A DNA stretch of 64,000 nucleotides from Pigmentiphaga sp. H8 (GCF_003854895.1 NZ_CP033966.1:2666001-2730000); one strand, 5' to 3'. Numbered from the stretch's first letter, positions 8,548-17,168 are shown. The notes: generated by a model not told the origin, from the sequence alone. A program made the numbers and translations.

Positions 8548-8751
8548 ATGGCTACCGACAAAGACAACGATCCCGACCTGCAAGCCCTGATCCAGTGGTG
8601 TACCGAAGTCGAGGGCTTCCTGGTGGCCGCGGGCGCCAGCCGCGAAGAGGCCCAGGACTATATCGAGCAGGAAGCCGAGTGGTTCACCGACCAGTTCTAC
8701 GACGGGCTGACGCCCGAGGAAGCCGCCAAGGCCAGCCTGAACGACCAGTAG
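8548..8751 (+). CDS. small acidic hypothetical protein
   Basis: 67 residues, strongly acidic, soluble, no membrane segment or cysteine cluster apart from one Cys. It reads MATDKDNDPDLQALIQWCTE with a helical EEAQDYIEQEAEWFTDQFYDGL region. The ATG at 8548 is chosen because the upstream in-frame residues (from 8494) are rich in R and W and unlike the rest. Not recognised as a named family. It stands alone between the divergent hydrolase operon and the convergent LysR gene. Confidence 0.6.
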   Translation: MATDKDNDPDLQALIQWCTEVEGFLVAAGASREEAQDYIEQEAEWFTDQFYDGLTPEEAAKASLNDQ

Positions 8752-8763
8752 AGCCCGCAGGGG

Positions 8764-9669
8764 TCATGGCCGTCCGCGCCGTGGCCGCGCCGGCCGGATC
8801 AGGGCGATCAACTGGTCCGTGACGGGTTGCAGCGCCTGCCTGGGCCAGACCACGTGGATGGGACGCTCGGGCAGGGCGTGCACGACCTTCAATATCCTCA
8901 GGCTGCCGTTGCCGGCATGGCGCTGCGCGACCTGCCGGGGCATGACGGCCAGCATGGGCGTGCCGGGCAGCACGCTGGCGATGGCGTCGTAGGTCCGTGC
9001 CGCCACCCGGCAAGCGGGCGGGGGCACGTCATGGCGTTGCCAATAGCGGTCGAACTCCAGCCGCGAGGGCGTATCCGGCGCCGGCGCGGCGAACGGATGC
9101 CGCGCCAGCGCCGCGGGCGCCAGCGGGCCGTCCGGGATGCCCGGGCCGGGCACGCCGCACACGAACACATTGCGGTCCAGGTAGAGCTGGCGCGAGAGCA
9201 GGCTCGCCGGCATTTCCCCGAACAGCGACAGGATGGCCAGATCCAGTTCTCCCCGCGCCAGGGCCGCGAGCAAGGTCAGGCTGTCGTCTTCCCGCAGATC
9301 GATCTCGACCTCGTCGGCCAGCGCGCCGGCGGGGCGATGCAGCAGGCTGGGCACGACCAGGTCCAGCGCGCGCGGAATGCAGCCCACGCGCAGGTGCCAG
9401 CGGCCGTCGTGCGCTATGTCCTGCAGGCGACGAACGTCGGCGGCGACGCGGCGCGCCACCTGCTCGGCCAGGGCGCCCGCCGCGGTGGCGCGGCTGCCCT
9501 GGGACGAGCGCTCGAACAGCCGCACGCCCATGCGTTCCTCGGCCTCGCGCAGCAGCCGCGACAGGGCCGGCTGCGAGGTCTCCAGGGCGATGGCCGCCTG
9601 GTGCAGGGATCCGGTCTCGGCGGTGGCCAGCACGGCGCGCAGGTGGCGCAGTTCCAGGGATTTGCTCAT
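8764..9669 (-). CDS. LysR-family transcriptional regulator
   Basis: 301 residues. N-terminal helix-turn-helix at about residues 5-65 (LELRHLRAVLATAETGSLHQAA, then QPALSRLLREAEERMGVRLFER). A periplasmic-binding-like effector domain follows from about 90. It is divergent from the dehydratase gene at 9790 with a 120-base intergenic region, the classic LysR arrangement, so it probably controls the 9790-12906 cluster with a sugar-acid-like ligand (inferred). Confidence 0.92.
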   Translation of the reverse strand: MSKSLELRHLRAVLATAETGSLHQAAIALETSQPALSRLLREAEERMGVRLFERSSQGSRATAAGALAEQVARRVAADVRRLQDIAHDGRWHLRVGCIPRALDLVVPSLLHRPAGALADEVEIDLREDDSLTLLAALARGELDLAILSLFGEMPASLLSRQLYLDRNVFVCGVPGPGIPDGPLAPAALARHPFAAPAPDTPSRLEFDRYWQRHDVPPPACRVAARTYDAIASVLPGTPMLAVMPRQVAQRHAGNGSLRILKVVHALPERPIHVVWPRQALQPVTDQLIALIRPARPRRGRP

Positions 9670-9699
9670 GATGGGATGGCGTTGAAGGGGATGCGAATC

Positions 9700-9728
9700 T
9701 GATATCGGTATATCTCATATCCATATCA
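9700..9728. promoter_or_regulatory. candidate LysR binding region (nested inverted repeat)
   Basis: TGATAT at 9700-9705 pairs with ATATCA at 9723-9728, and inside lies GGTATA...ATATCC. This nested dyad in the LysR/dehydratase divergent promoter region has the size and T-N11-A-like character of a LysR activation site. Inferred from sequence only. Confidence 0.45.
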
Positions 9729-9789
9729 TTTTCAAACAAGTCAGGCTTGCGTACGCTGGCGACATTCCAACCCATGCAAGGGGCAAGTC

Positions 9790-10950
9790 GTGAAAGTGCG
9801 AAACGCCGAGTGCCTGGCCGTTCATCCCGGCTGGCGCAAGAACCTGATCTTCATCCGGCTGGAGCTGGAGGACGGCACCGTGGGCTGGGGCGAAAGCTAC
9901 AGCCAGTACGACCGCGACGAGGCGGTAGCGGCGCAGGCCCGCGAACTGCTGCGCTACCTGGTGGGGCGCGACGTCTTCAACATCCGGTATTTCTGCCAGG
10001 TGGCGTTCGACGACTACGCGCAGCGCCGCTCTTCGCTGGAGTTCTGGAGTGCGCTGTCGGGTATCGAGATGGCGATGTGGGATGCCGTGGGCAAGCTGCT
10101 CGGCCAGCCCGTGCACCGGCTGCTGGGCGGAAAATGCCGCGAGCGTGTGCGTGTCTATGCGAACGGCTGGGGCTACAAGCTCAAGACGCCCGATGACTAT
10201 GCCCGGGCGGCCGAGCAGGTGGTGGCCGCCGGTTTTGACGCACTGAAATTCGACCCGCTGCCGCGGCCCTGGCGCACCTACATTCCGCGCGACCACATCC
10301 AGCATGCCGTGGCGGTGGTGCGCGCGGTACGGGATGCGGTCGGCCCGGGCGTCGAGCTGCTGCTCGACCTGCACCGCCGGCTGGCGCCGGTGCATGCCAT
10401 CGAGCTGGCCAGGCAGCTGGAGCCGCTGAATCCGTACTGGATAGAAGAACCCTGCCAGAAGGAGAACATGGAGGCCATCCAGGAGGTGCGCCAGGCCACG
10501 ACCATCCCGGTGGTGACGGGCGAGGCGCTGTACGGCCGTGCGGATTTCCGCGGCGTGTTCCGCAGCCGGGCCGCCGACATCATCAATCCGGACGTATCCA
10601 ACTGCGGCGGCATCCTGGAGCTGCTGTTCATCGCGGCGCAGGCCGAGACCGAGATGATCGCGGTGTCCCCGCACAACTACAACTCGACGCTGCTGTCGCT
10701 GTCGGCCACCGTGCACGCGGCGGCCTGCATGCCCAATTTCACGATCACCGAGTACTTCGTGCCTTTCGAGGAATTCTCGCAACGCATCTCGCGCCAGGCG
10801 CTCGTGCCCGTGGATGGCCACATCCAGGTGCCCGAACTGCCCGGGCTGGGGCTGGACATCGACGAGGCGGCGCTGCGGTCCATGCCTTCCCAGCGGTATC
10901 CGACGCGCAGCCTGCGGCACAGCGAGGACGATCGACAAGCCACGTTCTGA
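9790..10950 (+). CDS. enolase-superfamily acid-sugar dehydratase (galactonate dehydratase-like)
   Basis: 386 residues. Mandelate racemase/muconate lactonizing enzyme family. The catalytic set matches D-galactonate dehydratase at constant spacing: metal ligands D193 (LLDLH), E219 (WIEEP) and E245 (TGEALYGR), acid/base H195 and H295 (SPHNYNS), and E321 (ITEYF). The D-x-H arrangement points to dehydration of a sugar acid rather than cycloisomerisation. The exact substrate is unknown. It is followed by a Bug binding protein and a D-2-hydroxyacid dehydrogenase, which fits uptake and catabolism of a sugar acid. LysR is divergent. Confidence 0.82.
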   Translation: MKVRNAECLAVHPGWRKNLIFIRLELEDGTVGWGESYSQYDRDEAVAAQARELLRYLVGRDVFNIRYFCQVAFDDYAQRRSSLEFWSALSGIEMAMWDAVGKLLGQPVHRLLGGKCRERVRVYANGWGYKLKTPDDYARAAEQVVAAGFDALKFDPLPRPWRTYIPRDHIQHAVAVVRAVRDAVGPGVELLLDLHRRLAPVHAIELARQLEPLNPYWIEEPCQKENMEAIQEVRQATTIPVVTGEALYGRADFRGVFRSRAADIINPDVSNCGGILELLFIAAQAETEMIAVSPHNYNSTLLSLSATVHAAACMPNFTITEYFVPFEEFSQRISRQALVPVDGHIQVPELPGLGLDIDEAALRSMPSQRYPTRSLRHSEDDRQATF

Positions 10951-10985
10951 CGGCGCGGTCCACGACGACAATCAAGGAGACGATC

Positions 10986-11945
10986 ATGAACTTTCCGGTC
11001 CGATGGTGGGGCGCGTGCGCCCTGGCGGGAGCGATGCTGGCGGGCTTGCCGGCGCGGGCGGCGGAGTGGCCCGAGCGACCGCTGCACTTCATCACGACTT
11101 CCGCCGCCGGCTCGCCGCTCGACACGATGATGCGCGCGCTGGGCAAGGAGCTGGGCGACGTGCTGGGACAGACGGTGGTGGTGGAGAACCGTCCCGGCGG
11201 CACCGGGGCGGTGGGGATGAACATGGCCCTGAACGCGCCGGCCGACGGCTACACGGTCGTCTCGGCCACCGGATCCACGTCGTTCCTGATGGCCGAGAAG
11301 GACAGCCGCTTCCAGCCGTCCGACTTCATCTTCCTGCGGGCCTTGCAGACCGAGCCGTCCAGCGTGGCCGTGCGCAAGGACAGCCCGTACCGCAGCCTGA
11401 AGGATCTGGTCGAGGCCTTGAAGCGCCAGCCCGACAAGGTCAACATTGGCGGCTATGCCACCGCCGGTTTCCACCAATACGTGCTGTACCGCCTGGAGCA
11501 GAAGGCGGGCTTCAAGTCGACCTGGATTCCGTACCAGGGCGGCAACCAGGCGCTGCTGGCGCTGATGGGCGGGCACCTGCACGCCGCGGTGATCACGCCC
11601 AGCACGGCCATGGCCCAGATCCGCAGCGGCGACGTGCGCCTGCTGGGCATCAGCAGCGAGTCGCGCAGCGAGTTCTTTCCCGACGTGCCGACCTTTCGCG
11701 AGCAGGGGTACGATGTGGTGGAGACGCTGTGGCGCGGCGTGATGGTGACCAAGGGCACGCCGCCCGTGGTTACGGCACGGCTGGTGCGGGGCATGGAGGA
11801 CGTCGAGAAGCGGCCCGCGTGGAAGACCTTCATGCGCGAGAACATGCAGGACGGCATGCCGCTGTCGCAGCCGGACCTGCAGCGTTTCGTCGCCAGCGAG
11901 GTCGCTGACCGGCGGCAGTTCCTGATGTCGCTGCAGAAGAAATAA
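10986..11945 (+). CDS. Bug/TctC-family tripartite tricarboxylate transporter solute-binding protein
   Basis: 319 residues with a signal peptide (about residues 1-26, cleavage near ARA-AEW). Periplasmic binding protein of the Bug family that binds small carboxylates. Family motifs: VVVENRPGGTGAVGMNMAL near residue 70, NIGGYATAGFHQYVLYR near 155, and PYQGGNQALLALMGGHLHA. The usual PxxPGGxxD near the N-terminus is changed to TTSAAGSPLD. No TctA/TctB membrane gene is in the window, so its transporter partner is elsewhere or it has another role. AAGGAG precedes the ATG. Part of the dehydratase cluster. Confidence 0.9.
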   Translation: MNFPVRWWGACALAGAMLAGLPARAAEWPERPLHFITTSAAGSPLDTMMRALGKELGDVLGQTVVVENRPGGTGAVGMNMALNAPADGYTVVSATGSTSFLMAEKDSRFQPSDFIFLRALQTEPSSVAVRKDSPYRSLKDLVEALKRQPDKVNIGGYATAGFHQYVLYRLEQKAGFKSTWIPYQGGNQALLALMGGHLHAAVITPSTAMAQIRSGDVRLLGISSESRSEFFPDVPTFREQGYDVVETLWRGVMVTKGTPPVVTARLVRGMEDVEKRPAWKTFMRENMQDGMPLSQPDLQRFVASEVADRRQFLMSLQKK

Positions 11946-11949
11946 GGCA

Positions 11950-12906
11950 ATGAATATTCTTTGTTCGGAACGCGGCGCGCGGGAACTGAGCGACGCCGGC
12001 ATCCTGGCGCGCTGGCCCGGCCAGGTCAACCTGATCGGCATCGGGCAGGCCGACCAGGCGGACGTGGTCTTCCTGACGCGCGACGTCGTCTGGCCTTCGA
12101 CCGACGACTGGCTGGCGCCGGCGACCGCGGCGTTCTATGACGCGATGCTGGCAGCCCCCAGGCTGCGCTGGGTCCACACCTATGCCTCGGGCGCCGACCG
12201 GCGCATCTACCACGACCTGCGCGCGCGCGGCGTCCAGGTCACCAACTCCGCCGGCGCCAACGCTGGCGCGGTGGCCCAGACGGCGCTGGCGGGCTTCCTG
12301 TATTTCGCCCGCCGGCTGCACACGGCGCGCCGCCAGCAACTGGAGAAGCGCTGGCAGCCGATGGCGCACGACGAGGTCCGCGCGCTGCGCAGCACCGAGG
12401 CGATGGTGGTGGGGTGGGGCGAGATCGGCAGCCGCATCGGGCAATACCTGGCCACGCTCGGCATGCCGCTGCGGGTGCTGCGCCAGAGCGCGGAACCGGT
12501 GGCGGGCGTGGGCGCCACCGGCGGCTACGAACGCTTCCACGAATGGGTCGGGCAGGTGGACTGGGTGTTCTTCGCCTGCCCGCTGTCGCCGGCCACGCGG
12601 GGGCTGTTCAACATGCGCACGCTGGACGTGCTGCGGGCCGAGCGGCCGCTGGGCGTGGTCAACGTGGCGCGTGGGCCCCTGATCGACACGCAGGCGCTGC
12701 TGGCGGCCCATGAGCGCGGGCTGGTGCGCCATGCCCACCTGGACGTCTTCGACACCGAGCCGCTGCCGCCGGATCATCCATTGTGGGACTGCGACGATTT
12801 CCTCGTGACGCCCCACATGGCGGGGACCTCGGACGGCAATCGCGAGGAGGTCGTGGAGCGTTTCCTGGGGCTGTTCGCCCGCTACCTGGAGGTGGGCGGA
12901 AGCTGA
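11950..12906 (+). CDS. D-isomer-specific 2-hydroxyacid dehydrogenase
   Basis: 318 residues. NAD(P)-dependent dehydrogenase of the phosphoglycerate/glyoxylate reductase family. The Rossmann fingerprint is VVGWGEIGSRIG near residue 155. The catalytic trio is visible: Arg in NVARGPLID, Glu in FDTEPLPP, and His in TPHMAG. It starts 5 bases after the stop of the Bug gene, so it belongs to the dehydratase operon and could reduce or oxidise a product of sugar-acid breakdown. The exact substrate cannot be assigned. Confidence 0.9.
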   Translation: MNILCSERGARELSDAGILARWPGQVNLIGIGQADQADVVFLTRDVVWPSTDDWLAPATAAFYDAMLAAPRLRWVHTYASGADRRIYHDLRARGVQVTNSAGANAGAVAQTALAGFLYFARRLHTARRQQLEKRWQPMAHDEVRALRSTEAMVVGWGEIGSRIGQYLATLGMPLRVLRQSAEPVAGVGATGGYERFHEWVGQVDWVFFACPLSPATRGLFNMRTLDVLRAERPLGVVNVARGPLIDTQALLAAHERGLVRHAHLDVFDTEPLPPDHPLWDCDDFLVTPHMAGTSDGNREEVVERFLGLFARYLEVGGS

Positions 12907-12921
12907 GGCCGGCGGCCCGGT

Positions 12922-13917
12922 TCAGGAAAAGAACTGGCGCCGCGCCTCGGCCGACACGTCCACGCCGGCGGCATGGGCGCGCCGCAGCACGTCCCAGTAG
13001 TAGCGGTAGCTGGCGCGGTCGTGCAGCCGGCCGGCCTGCGGGTCGCCGTCGCGGATGGGCCCCCAGTCGGCGCGCGCGGCGGCCAGCAGGATGCGCTCGG
13101 CATCGGCGACGTCGGCCGCGGTGGGCAACAGGGCCTCGACGATGGGGTCGATCTGCGAGGGATGGATGCTCCACATGCGCGTGTAGCCGAATTCGCGTCC
13201 GGCGCGCAGGGCGGCGCGCGAGATGACCTCGGGCGCGTTCAGTTCGGTGACGACGTTATGCGAGGGCACCTTGCCATAGGCGTGGCAGGCCGCGGCGATC
13301 TCGAGCTTGGCGCGGGCGATCAGCGGATGGTCGAACTGGCCTTCGGCGGTCAGCGCGTGCGCGGGGATGGCGCCGTGGTGCGAGGACACGAAGTCCATCA
13401 GCCCGAAGGACAGGCATTCGATGGCGGGATGGGCGGCGATGCGGAAGACTTCGCGCAGCGCGCCGTGGGTCTCGATCAGGACGTGGACGGGGATCTTGCG
13501 GTCCAGTCCCATTTCCATGCCTATGCGTTCGATGGATTCGGCGGCGTTGAGGGCGTCGTTGGCGGAGTTGACCTTGGGGACGGTGATGTAGGCCAGCCTG
13601 GCGCCGGCGATGCCGATGAGGATGTCGAGGTCGCTGATGAAGGAGGGGTGGTTGACGTCGTGGACACGGACGCCGACGCGGCCGTGGCGGTTGGCGTCGC
13701 TGGCGGCCAGGCGGGCGGCCATTTCGGCGTGCTCGGCTTCGCGGCCGACGGCGGCGCCGTCCTCGCAGTCCAGGGTGACGTCGAAGACGGGGCCGGCCTG
13801 GGCCTGGCGTTCCAGGCTTTTCTGCATCAGCTTTTCGGAGCCGGCGTAGTGGTCGCAGACGGGAAGCACCGCGGGGGGCTTGGCGGACTGGTGCAGGACT
13901 TCGGAGGGGTGTTTCAT
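12922..13917 (-). CDS. CitE-like CoA ester lyase (HpcH/HpaI aldolase / citrate lyase beta family)
   Basis: 331 residues from the ATG at 13917 (MKHPSEVLHQ); open frame upstream gives residues not like the family. TIM-barrel features: FDVTLDCEDGAAVG, VGVRVHDVNHP, YITVPKVNSANDAL, HVLIETHGAL with the Mg-binding glutamate, and MWSIHPSQIDPI near the C-terminus. Relatives cleave malyl-CoA, beta-methylmalyl-CoA or citramalyl-CoA. Its neighbour mdh uses malate, but an mdh terminator lies between the two genes, so it is probably transcribed separately. Confidence 0.85.
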   Translation of the reverse strand: MKHPSEVLHQSAKPPAVLPVCDHYAGSEKLMQKSLERQAQAGPVFDVTLDCEDGAAVGREAEHAEMAARLAASDANRHGRVGVRVHDVNHPSFISDLDILIGIAGARLAYITVPKVNSANDALNAAESIERIGMEMGLDRKIPVHVLIETHGALREVFRIAAHPAIECLSFGLMDFVSSHHGAIPAHALTAEGQFDHPLIARAKLEIAAACHAYGKVPSHNVVTELNAPEVISRAALRAGREFGYTRMWSIHPSQIDPIVEALLPTAADVADAERILLAAARADWGPIRDGDPQAGRLHDRASYRYYWDVLRRAHAAGVDVSAEARRQFFS

Positions 13918-13960
13918 GGGGCGCTGTTCTGTCTGGGTTCTTGAGACGGCCGTGTCTGGG

Positions 13961-14001
13961 GCAAAAAAAAGCACGCGAGACGATATCGTACTCGCGTGCT
14001 T
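13961..14001 (-). terminator. Rho-independent terminator of mdh
   Basis: Inverted repeat AAGCACGCGAG / CTCGCGTGCTT (13969-13979 and 13991-14001) with an 11-base loop. On the minus strand it is followed by a run of T residues (the A-run at 13963-13970). It lies 46 bases beyond the mdh stop and separates mdh from the citE-like gene. Confidence 0.85.
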
Positions 14002-14047
14002 CCGCTGCCGCAGCGCCCCCTTGGGGGACGCCAGCGCGCAGAGGGGA
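14002..14047. repeat. degenerate copy of the G-rich intergenic repeat
   Basis: The stretch between the mdh stop and its terminator contains CAGCGCCCCCTTGGGGG followed by a GC-rich segment and AGAGGGG. This resembles the core CCCCCTGGGGGG...AGGGGGG of the longer repeats at 18967 and 31467, but it is shorter and diverged. Confidence 0.5.
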
Positions 14048-15034
14048 TCAGAGCAGATGCTTGACGCCGTCGCGCTCTTCGGTCAGCTCTTTCAGCGTCA
14101 GGTCCATGCGCTCGCGCGAGAAGGCGTCGATCTCGAGGTCCTTGACGACCGCGTATTCGCCGTTCTTCGTGATGACGGGAACGCCGTAGATGATGCCTTC
14201 GGGGATGCCGTACGAGCCGTCCGAGGGAACGCCCATCGTGACCCACTTGCCGTTGCTGCCCAGGATCCAGTCGCGGACGTGGTCGATGGCGGCGTTGGCG
14301 GCGGAGGCGGCGGAGGACAGGCCGCGAGCGTCGATGATGGCGGCGCCGCGCTTGCCCACGGTCGGGATGAAGGTGTTGCGGTTCCACTCGTCGTCATTGA
14401 CCACCGACAGGGCGGGCTTGCCGGCCAGGGTGGCGAAGCGGAAGTCGGGGTACATCGTGGGCGAGTGGTTGCCCCAGACGATCAGCTTTTCGATGTCGCC
14501 GACGGCGACGCCGGCCTTGGCGGCCAGTTGCGACAGGGCGCGGTTGTGGTCCAGGCGCAGCATGGCGGTGAAGTTGCGGGCGGGCAGGTCCGGGGCCGAC
14601 TTCATCGCGATGTAGGCGTTGGTGTTGGCGGGGTTGCCCACGACCAGCACCTTGACGTTGCGGCTGGCGACGGCGTTCAGGGCCTTGCCCTGGGCCGTGA
14701 AGATCTGGGCGTTGACCGTCAGCAGGTCCTTGCGCTCCATGCCGGGGCCGCGGGGGCGGGCGCCGACCAGCAGGGCCACGTCGGCGTCCTTGAAGGCGGT
14801 CATGGGATCGCTGTGGGCGGTGACTTCCTTCAGCAGCGGGAAGGCGCAGTCCTCGAGCTCCATGATGACGCCCTTGAGTGCCTTCTGCGCCTTTTCATCG
14901 GGGATTTCCAGCAGCTGCAGGATGACCGGCTGGTCCTTGCCGAGCATTTCGCCGGAAGCGATGCGGAACAACAGGGCGTAGCCGATCTGGCCGGCGGCGC
15001 CGGTGACGGCAACACGCATTGCGGGCTTGGTCAT
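14048..15034 (-). CDS. mdh: malate dehydrogenase
   Basis: 328 residues. NAD-dependent malate dehydrogenase of the cytosolic-type (about 330 residues) found in betaproteobacteria; it interconverts malate and oxaloacetate. The NAD-binding start is VAVTGAAGQIGYAL. The substrate arginine loop is LVGARPRGPGMERKDLL, NPANTNAYIA follows, and the catalytic His is in IVWGNHSPTMYPD. It is divergent from a GntR regulator and near sdh-gltA. Confidence 0.97.
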   Translation of the reverse strand: MTKPAMRVAVTGAAGQIGYALLFRIASGEMLGKDQPVILQLLEIPDEKAQKALKGVIMELEDCAFPLLKEVTAHSDPMTAFKDADVALLVGARPRGPGMERKDLLTVNAQIFTAQGKALNAVASRNVKVLVVGNPANTNAYIAMKSAPDLPARNFTAMLRLDHNRALSQLAAKAGVAVGDIEKLIVWGNHSPTMYPDFRFATLAGKPALSVVNDDEWNRNTFIPTVGKRGAAIIDARGLSSAASAANAAIDHVRDWILGSNGKWVTMGVPSDGSYGIPEGIIYGVPVITKNGEYAVVKDLEIDAFSRERMDLTLKELTEERDGVKHLL

Positions 15035-15343
15035 ATGAGTCTCCGAAGAGGATGGGGGTGAGTGAGAATGACGCGACGCGCAGTGTAACTCCGCAGGGGA
15101 AGGTCACGGCGCGATGCACGAAGGGGGATCGGGGATGGGAAGTCGACGGCCACGGCCAGGGAAGGGCGGCTGGGCGCCAGGGTGCTGCGGGCGGCGCGGC
15201 AAGCGTGGGTCGGCATGATCGTGGGAGTGTAGAAAAATCGCCGTTGACCGTCAATAAACATATCTTATGTTTTATATAAGACATAAGATTTTTTTACGGG
15301 TTGCGTTGGACATCGCGGGTTACGCTGTGACACAATCCCGGCC
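15035..15343. promoter_or_regulatory. divergent mdh / gntR regulatory region with a strong palindrome
   Basis: 309 bases with no gene. At 15262-15289 there is a perfect inverted repeat ATCTTATGT / ACATAAGAT (9-base arms, 10-base AT-rich spacer containing TTATATAA), an AT island in otherwise GC-rich DNA. The site is suited to a dimeric GntR/HutC protein, and the adjacent GntR gene is the natural candidate. It may control both mdh and the regulator. The rest of the gap shows nothing recognisable. Confidence 0.6.
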
Positions 15344-16153
15344 ATGCCGTTCAAGCCCCACCCGCCCTGCCTGTCCGCTTCGACCGACGCGCCCGCGACG
15401 GCCGGCCCGGCCGTGGCTCCGGAGCCGGGTGCCCCGGGCGCGGCATTCAGTCCTTTATACAGGCAAATCAAGGGCCTGATCCTGCAAAGCCTGGATCGCG
15501 GCGAATGGAAGCCGGGCGAGGCCATTCCTAGCGAACTGGACCTGGCCGCCCGCTTCAAGGTCAGCCAGGGCACGGTGCGCAAGGCCATCGACGAGCTGGC
15601 CGCCGACAACATCCTGCTGCGCCGCCAGGGCAAGGGCACCTTCGTCGCCACCCATCACGAGGACCGCGTCCGGTTCCGCTTCCTGCGCCTGGCGCCCGAC
15701 GACGGGCAGCACGCCCGCTCGCGCAGCCGCTTCCTGGAATGCCGCCGCCTGCGCGCGCCGGCCGAAGTGGCCAAGGCGCTGGAGCTGCGCGCGGGCGACA
15801 GCGTGGTGCTGGTGCGCCGCGTGCTGTCGTTCGGCCAGGTCCCCACGGTCATCGACGAGATCTGGCTGCCGGGCTCCCTGTTCCGGGGGCTGACGGCCGA
15901 GCGCCTGGCGGAATACAAGGGGCCGATGTACGGCCTGTTCGAAAGCGAGTTCGGCGTGCGCATGATCCGCGCCGACGAGAAGATCCGCGCGGTGCCGGCC
16001 GGAGTGCCGGAGGCCGAGCTACTGGATATCGAGGCGGGAACGCCTCTGCTGCAGGTCGAGCGTATCTCGTTCACCTACGGCGATCGCCCGGTCGAGATGC
16101 GCCGCGGGCTGTATCTGACTTCGCGCTACCACTACCGGAACAGCCTCAATTGA
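15344..16153 (+). CDS. GntR-family regulator, HutC/UTRA subfamily
   Basis: 269 residues. After a disordered Pro/Ala-rich stretch (residues 1-36), the winged helix occupies about 37-105: FSPLYRQIKGLILQSL, PGEAIPSELDLAARFKVSQGTVRKAIDEL and RRQGKGTFVA. The UTRA ligand domain follows (about 120-265), ending ERISFTYGDRPVEMRRGLYL. Such regulators sense small metabolites. It lies between mdh and sdhC, so control of the surrounding TCA genes is likely but not shown. Confidence 0.92.
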   Translation: MPFKPHPPCLSASTDAPATAGPAVAPEPGAPGAAFSPLYRQIKGLILQSLDRGEWKPGEAIPSELDLAARFKVSQGTVRKAIDELAADNILLRRQGKGTFVATHHEDRVRFRFLRLAPDDGQHARSRSRFLECRRLRAPAEVAKALELRAGDSVVLVRRVLSFGQVPTVIDEIWLPGSLFRGLTAERLAEYKGPMYGLFESEFGVRMIRADEKIRAVPAGVPEAELLDIEAGTPLLQVERISFTYGDRPVEMRRGLYLTSRYHYRNSLN

Positions 16154-16368
16154 TGCCGTTTTGGGACACGATTTGATACGGTGGCGCTGAATGGGCGAAA
16201 ATAGCAGGGTTTGCCTTACTCGGCGGCTTTCGGGCGGCTCCACGACGCCGGCTCCTGGAACCCCGACGAAAGCCTGGCCCGCCGGCCCGGCTTTCCTGGA
16301 CGACTCCTGACGCCCTGTCACGCAACAATGGTTTTTTTCATGGTTCGCTTACTTTACCCGAGGTCGTG

Positions 16369-16782
16369 ATGTCCGACTCTGCCGCAAAACCCCGCCCACA
16401 GTTCAGAAATATCAATATCACGCAGATCGCGCGCTACCGCCTGCCGCTGGCCGGCAAGGTGTCGATCCTGCACCGCATTTCCGGCTTCGCGCTGTTCCTG
16501 GCGCTGCCGCTGGTGCTGCTGCCGCTGTTCGAGCGCAGCCTGATTTCTGAGATCGGCTTCGCGCAGTTCCACGATTTCGCTTCGCATCCCTTGGTCAAGA
16601 TCGTCCTGCTGGGCCTGATCTGGGCATACCTGCATCACTTCTGTGCGGGCATCCGGTTCCTGGCGCTGGATCTGCACAAGGGACTGGAAAAGCACGCCGC
16701 CCAGCGTAGCGCGGGCATCGTGCTGGTCGTCAGCCTGGCGCTGACCGTCGTCTTCGGTTTGAAACTGTTCGGAGTATTCTGA
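16369..16782 (+). CDS. sdhC: succinate dehydrogenase cytochrome b556 subunit SdhC
   Basis: 137 residues. Membrane anchor with three hydrophobic segments. Conserved features are SILHRISGFALF (quinone-site Ser and Arg) and the heme-ligand His region AYLHHFCAGIRFLALDL. The ATG at 16369 is preferred over the GTG three bases upstream because the GAGG at 16360-16363 is then correctly spaced. The stop overlaps the start of sdhD by one base (TGATG). Confidence 0.95.
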   Translation: MSDSAAKPRPQFRNINITQIARYRLPLAGKVSILHRISGFALFLALPLVLLPLFERSLISEIGFAQFHDFASHPLVKIVLLGLIWAYLHHFCAGIRFLALDLHKGLEKHAAQRSAGIVLVVSLALTVVFGLKLFGVF

Positions 16783-17165
16783 TGTCGGCCCCGCAAAATA
16801 TCGGTCCCAAGCGCCTGGTCGTCGGCGCGCACTACGGCGTGAAGGACTGGGTCCTCCAGCGCGTCACCGCCGTCATCCTCGTCATCTACACGCTGGTGCT
16901 GGGCATCGGCGCGCTGGTCACTCCGGAATTCACCTACGAAAACTGGGTGCGCCTGTTCAATTTCGAAGTGCTCAGCTTCCCCCTGGGCAAGCTGCTGGCC
17001 ATGCTGGCCTTCATATCGCTTGCCTATCACGCCTGGATCGGCGTGCGTGACATCTGGATGGACTACGTCAAGCCGACGGGCATCCGCCTGGCGCTGGAAG
17101 TCCTGACCGTTCTGTGGCTGGTCGGCTCCGTCGTCTATGCCGCTCAAATTCTGTGGAGAATCTAA
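16782..17165 (+). CDS. sdhD: succinate dehydrogenase membrane anchor subunit SdhD
   Basis: 127 residues with three membrane segments. SdhD features are DWVLQRVTAVILVIYT (first helix) and YHAWIGVRDIWMDYVKP (heme and quinone region). With SdhC it anchors the SdhAB dimer in the inner membrane and passes electrons to ubiquinone. It begins within the stop codon of sdhC and sdhA follows 3 bases after its stop. Confidence 0.95.
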   Translation: MSAPQNIGPKRLVVGAHYGVKDWVLQRVTAVILVIYTLVLGIGALVTPEFTYENWVRLFNFEVLSFPLGKLLAMLAFISLAYHAWIGVRDIWMDYVKPTGIRLALEVLTVLWLVGSVVYAAQILWRI

Positions 17166-17168
17166 GTC

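Noticed and set aside
12044..12816. Antisense frames over the 2-hydroxyacid dehydrogenase gene
   Set aside because: The plus-strand protein has a complete catalytic trio; the antisense frames have none.
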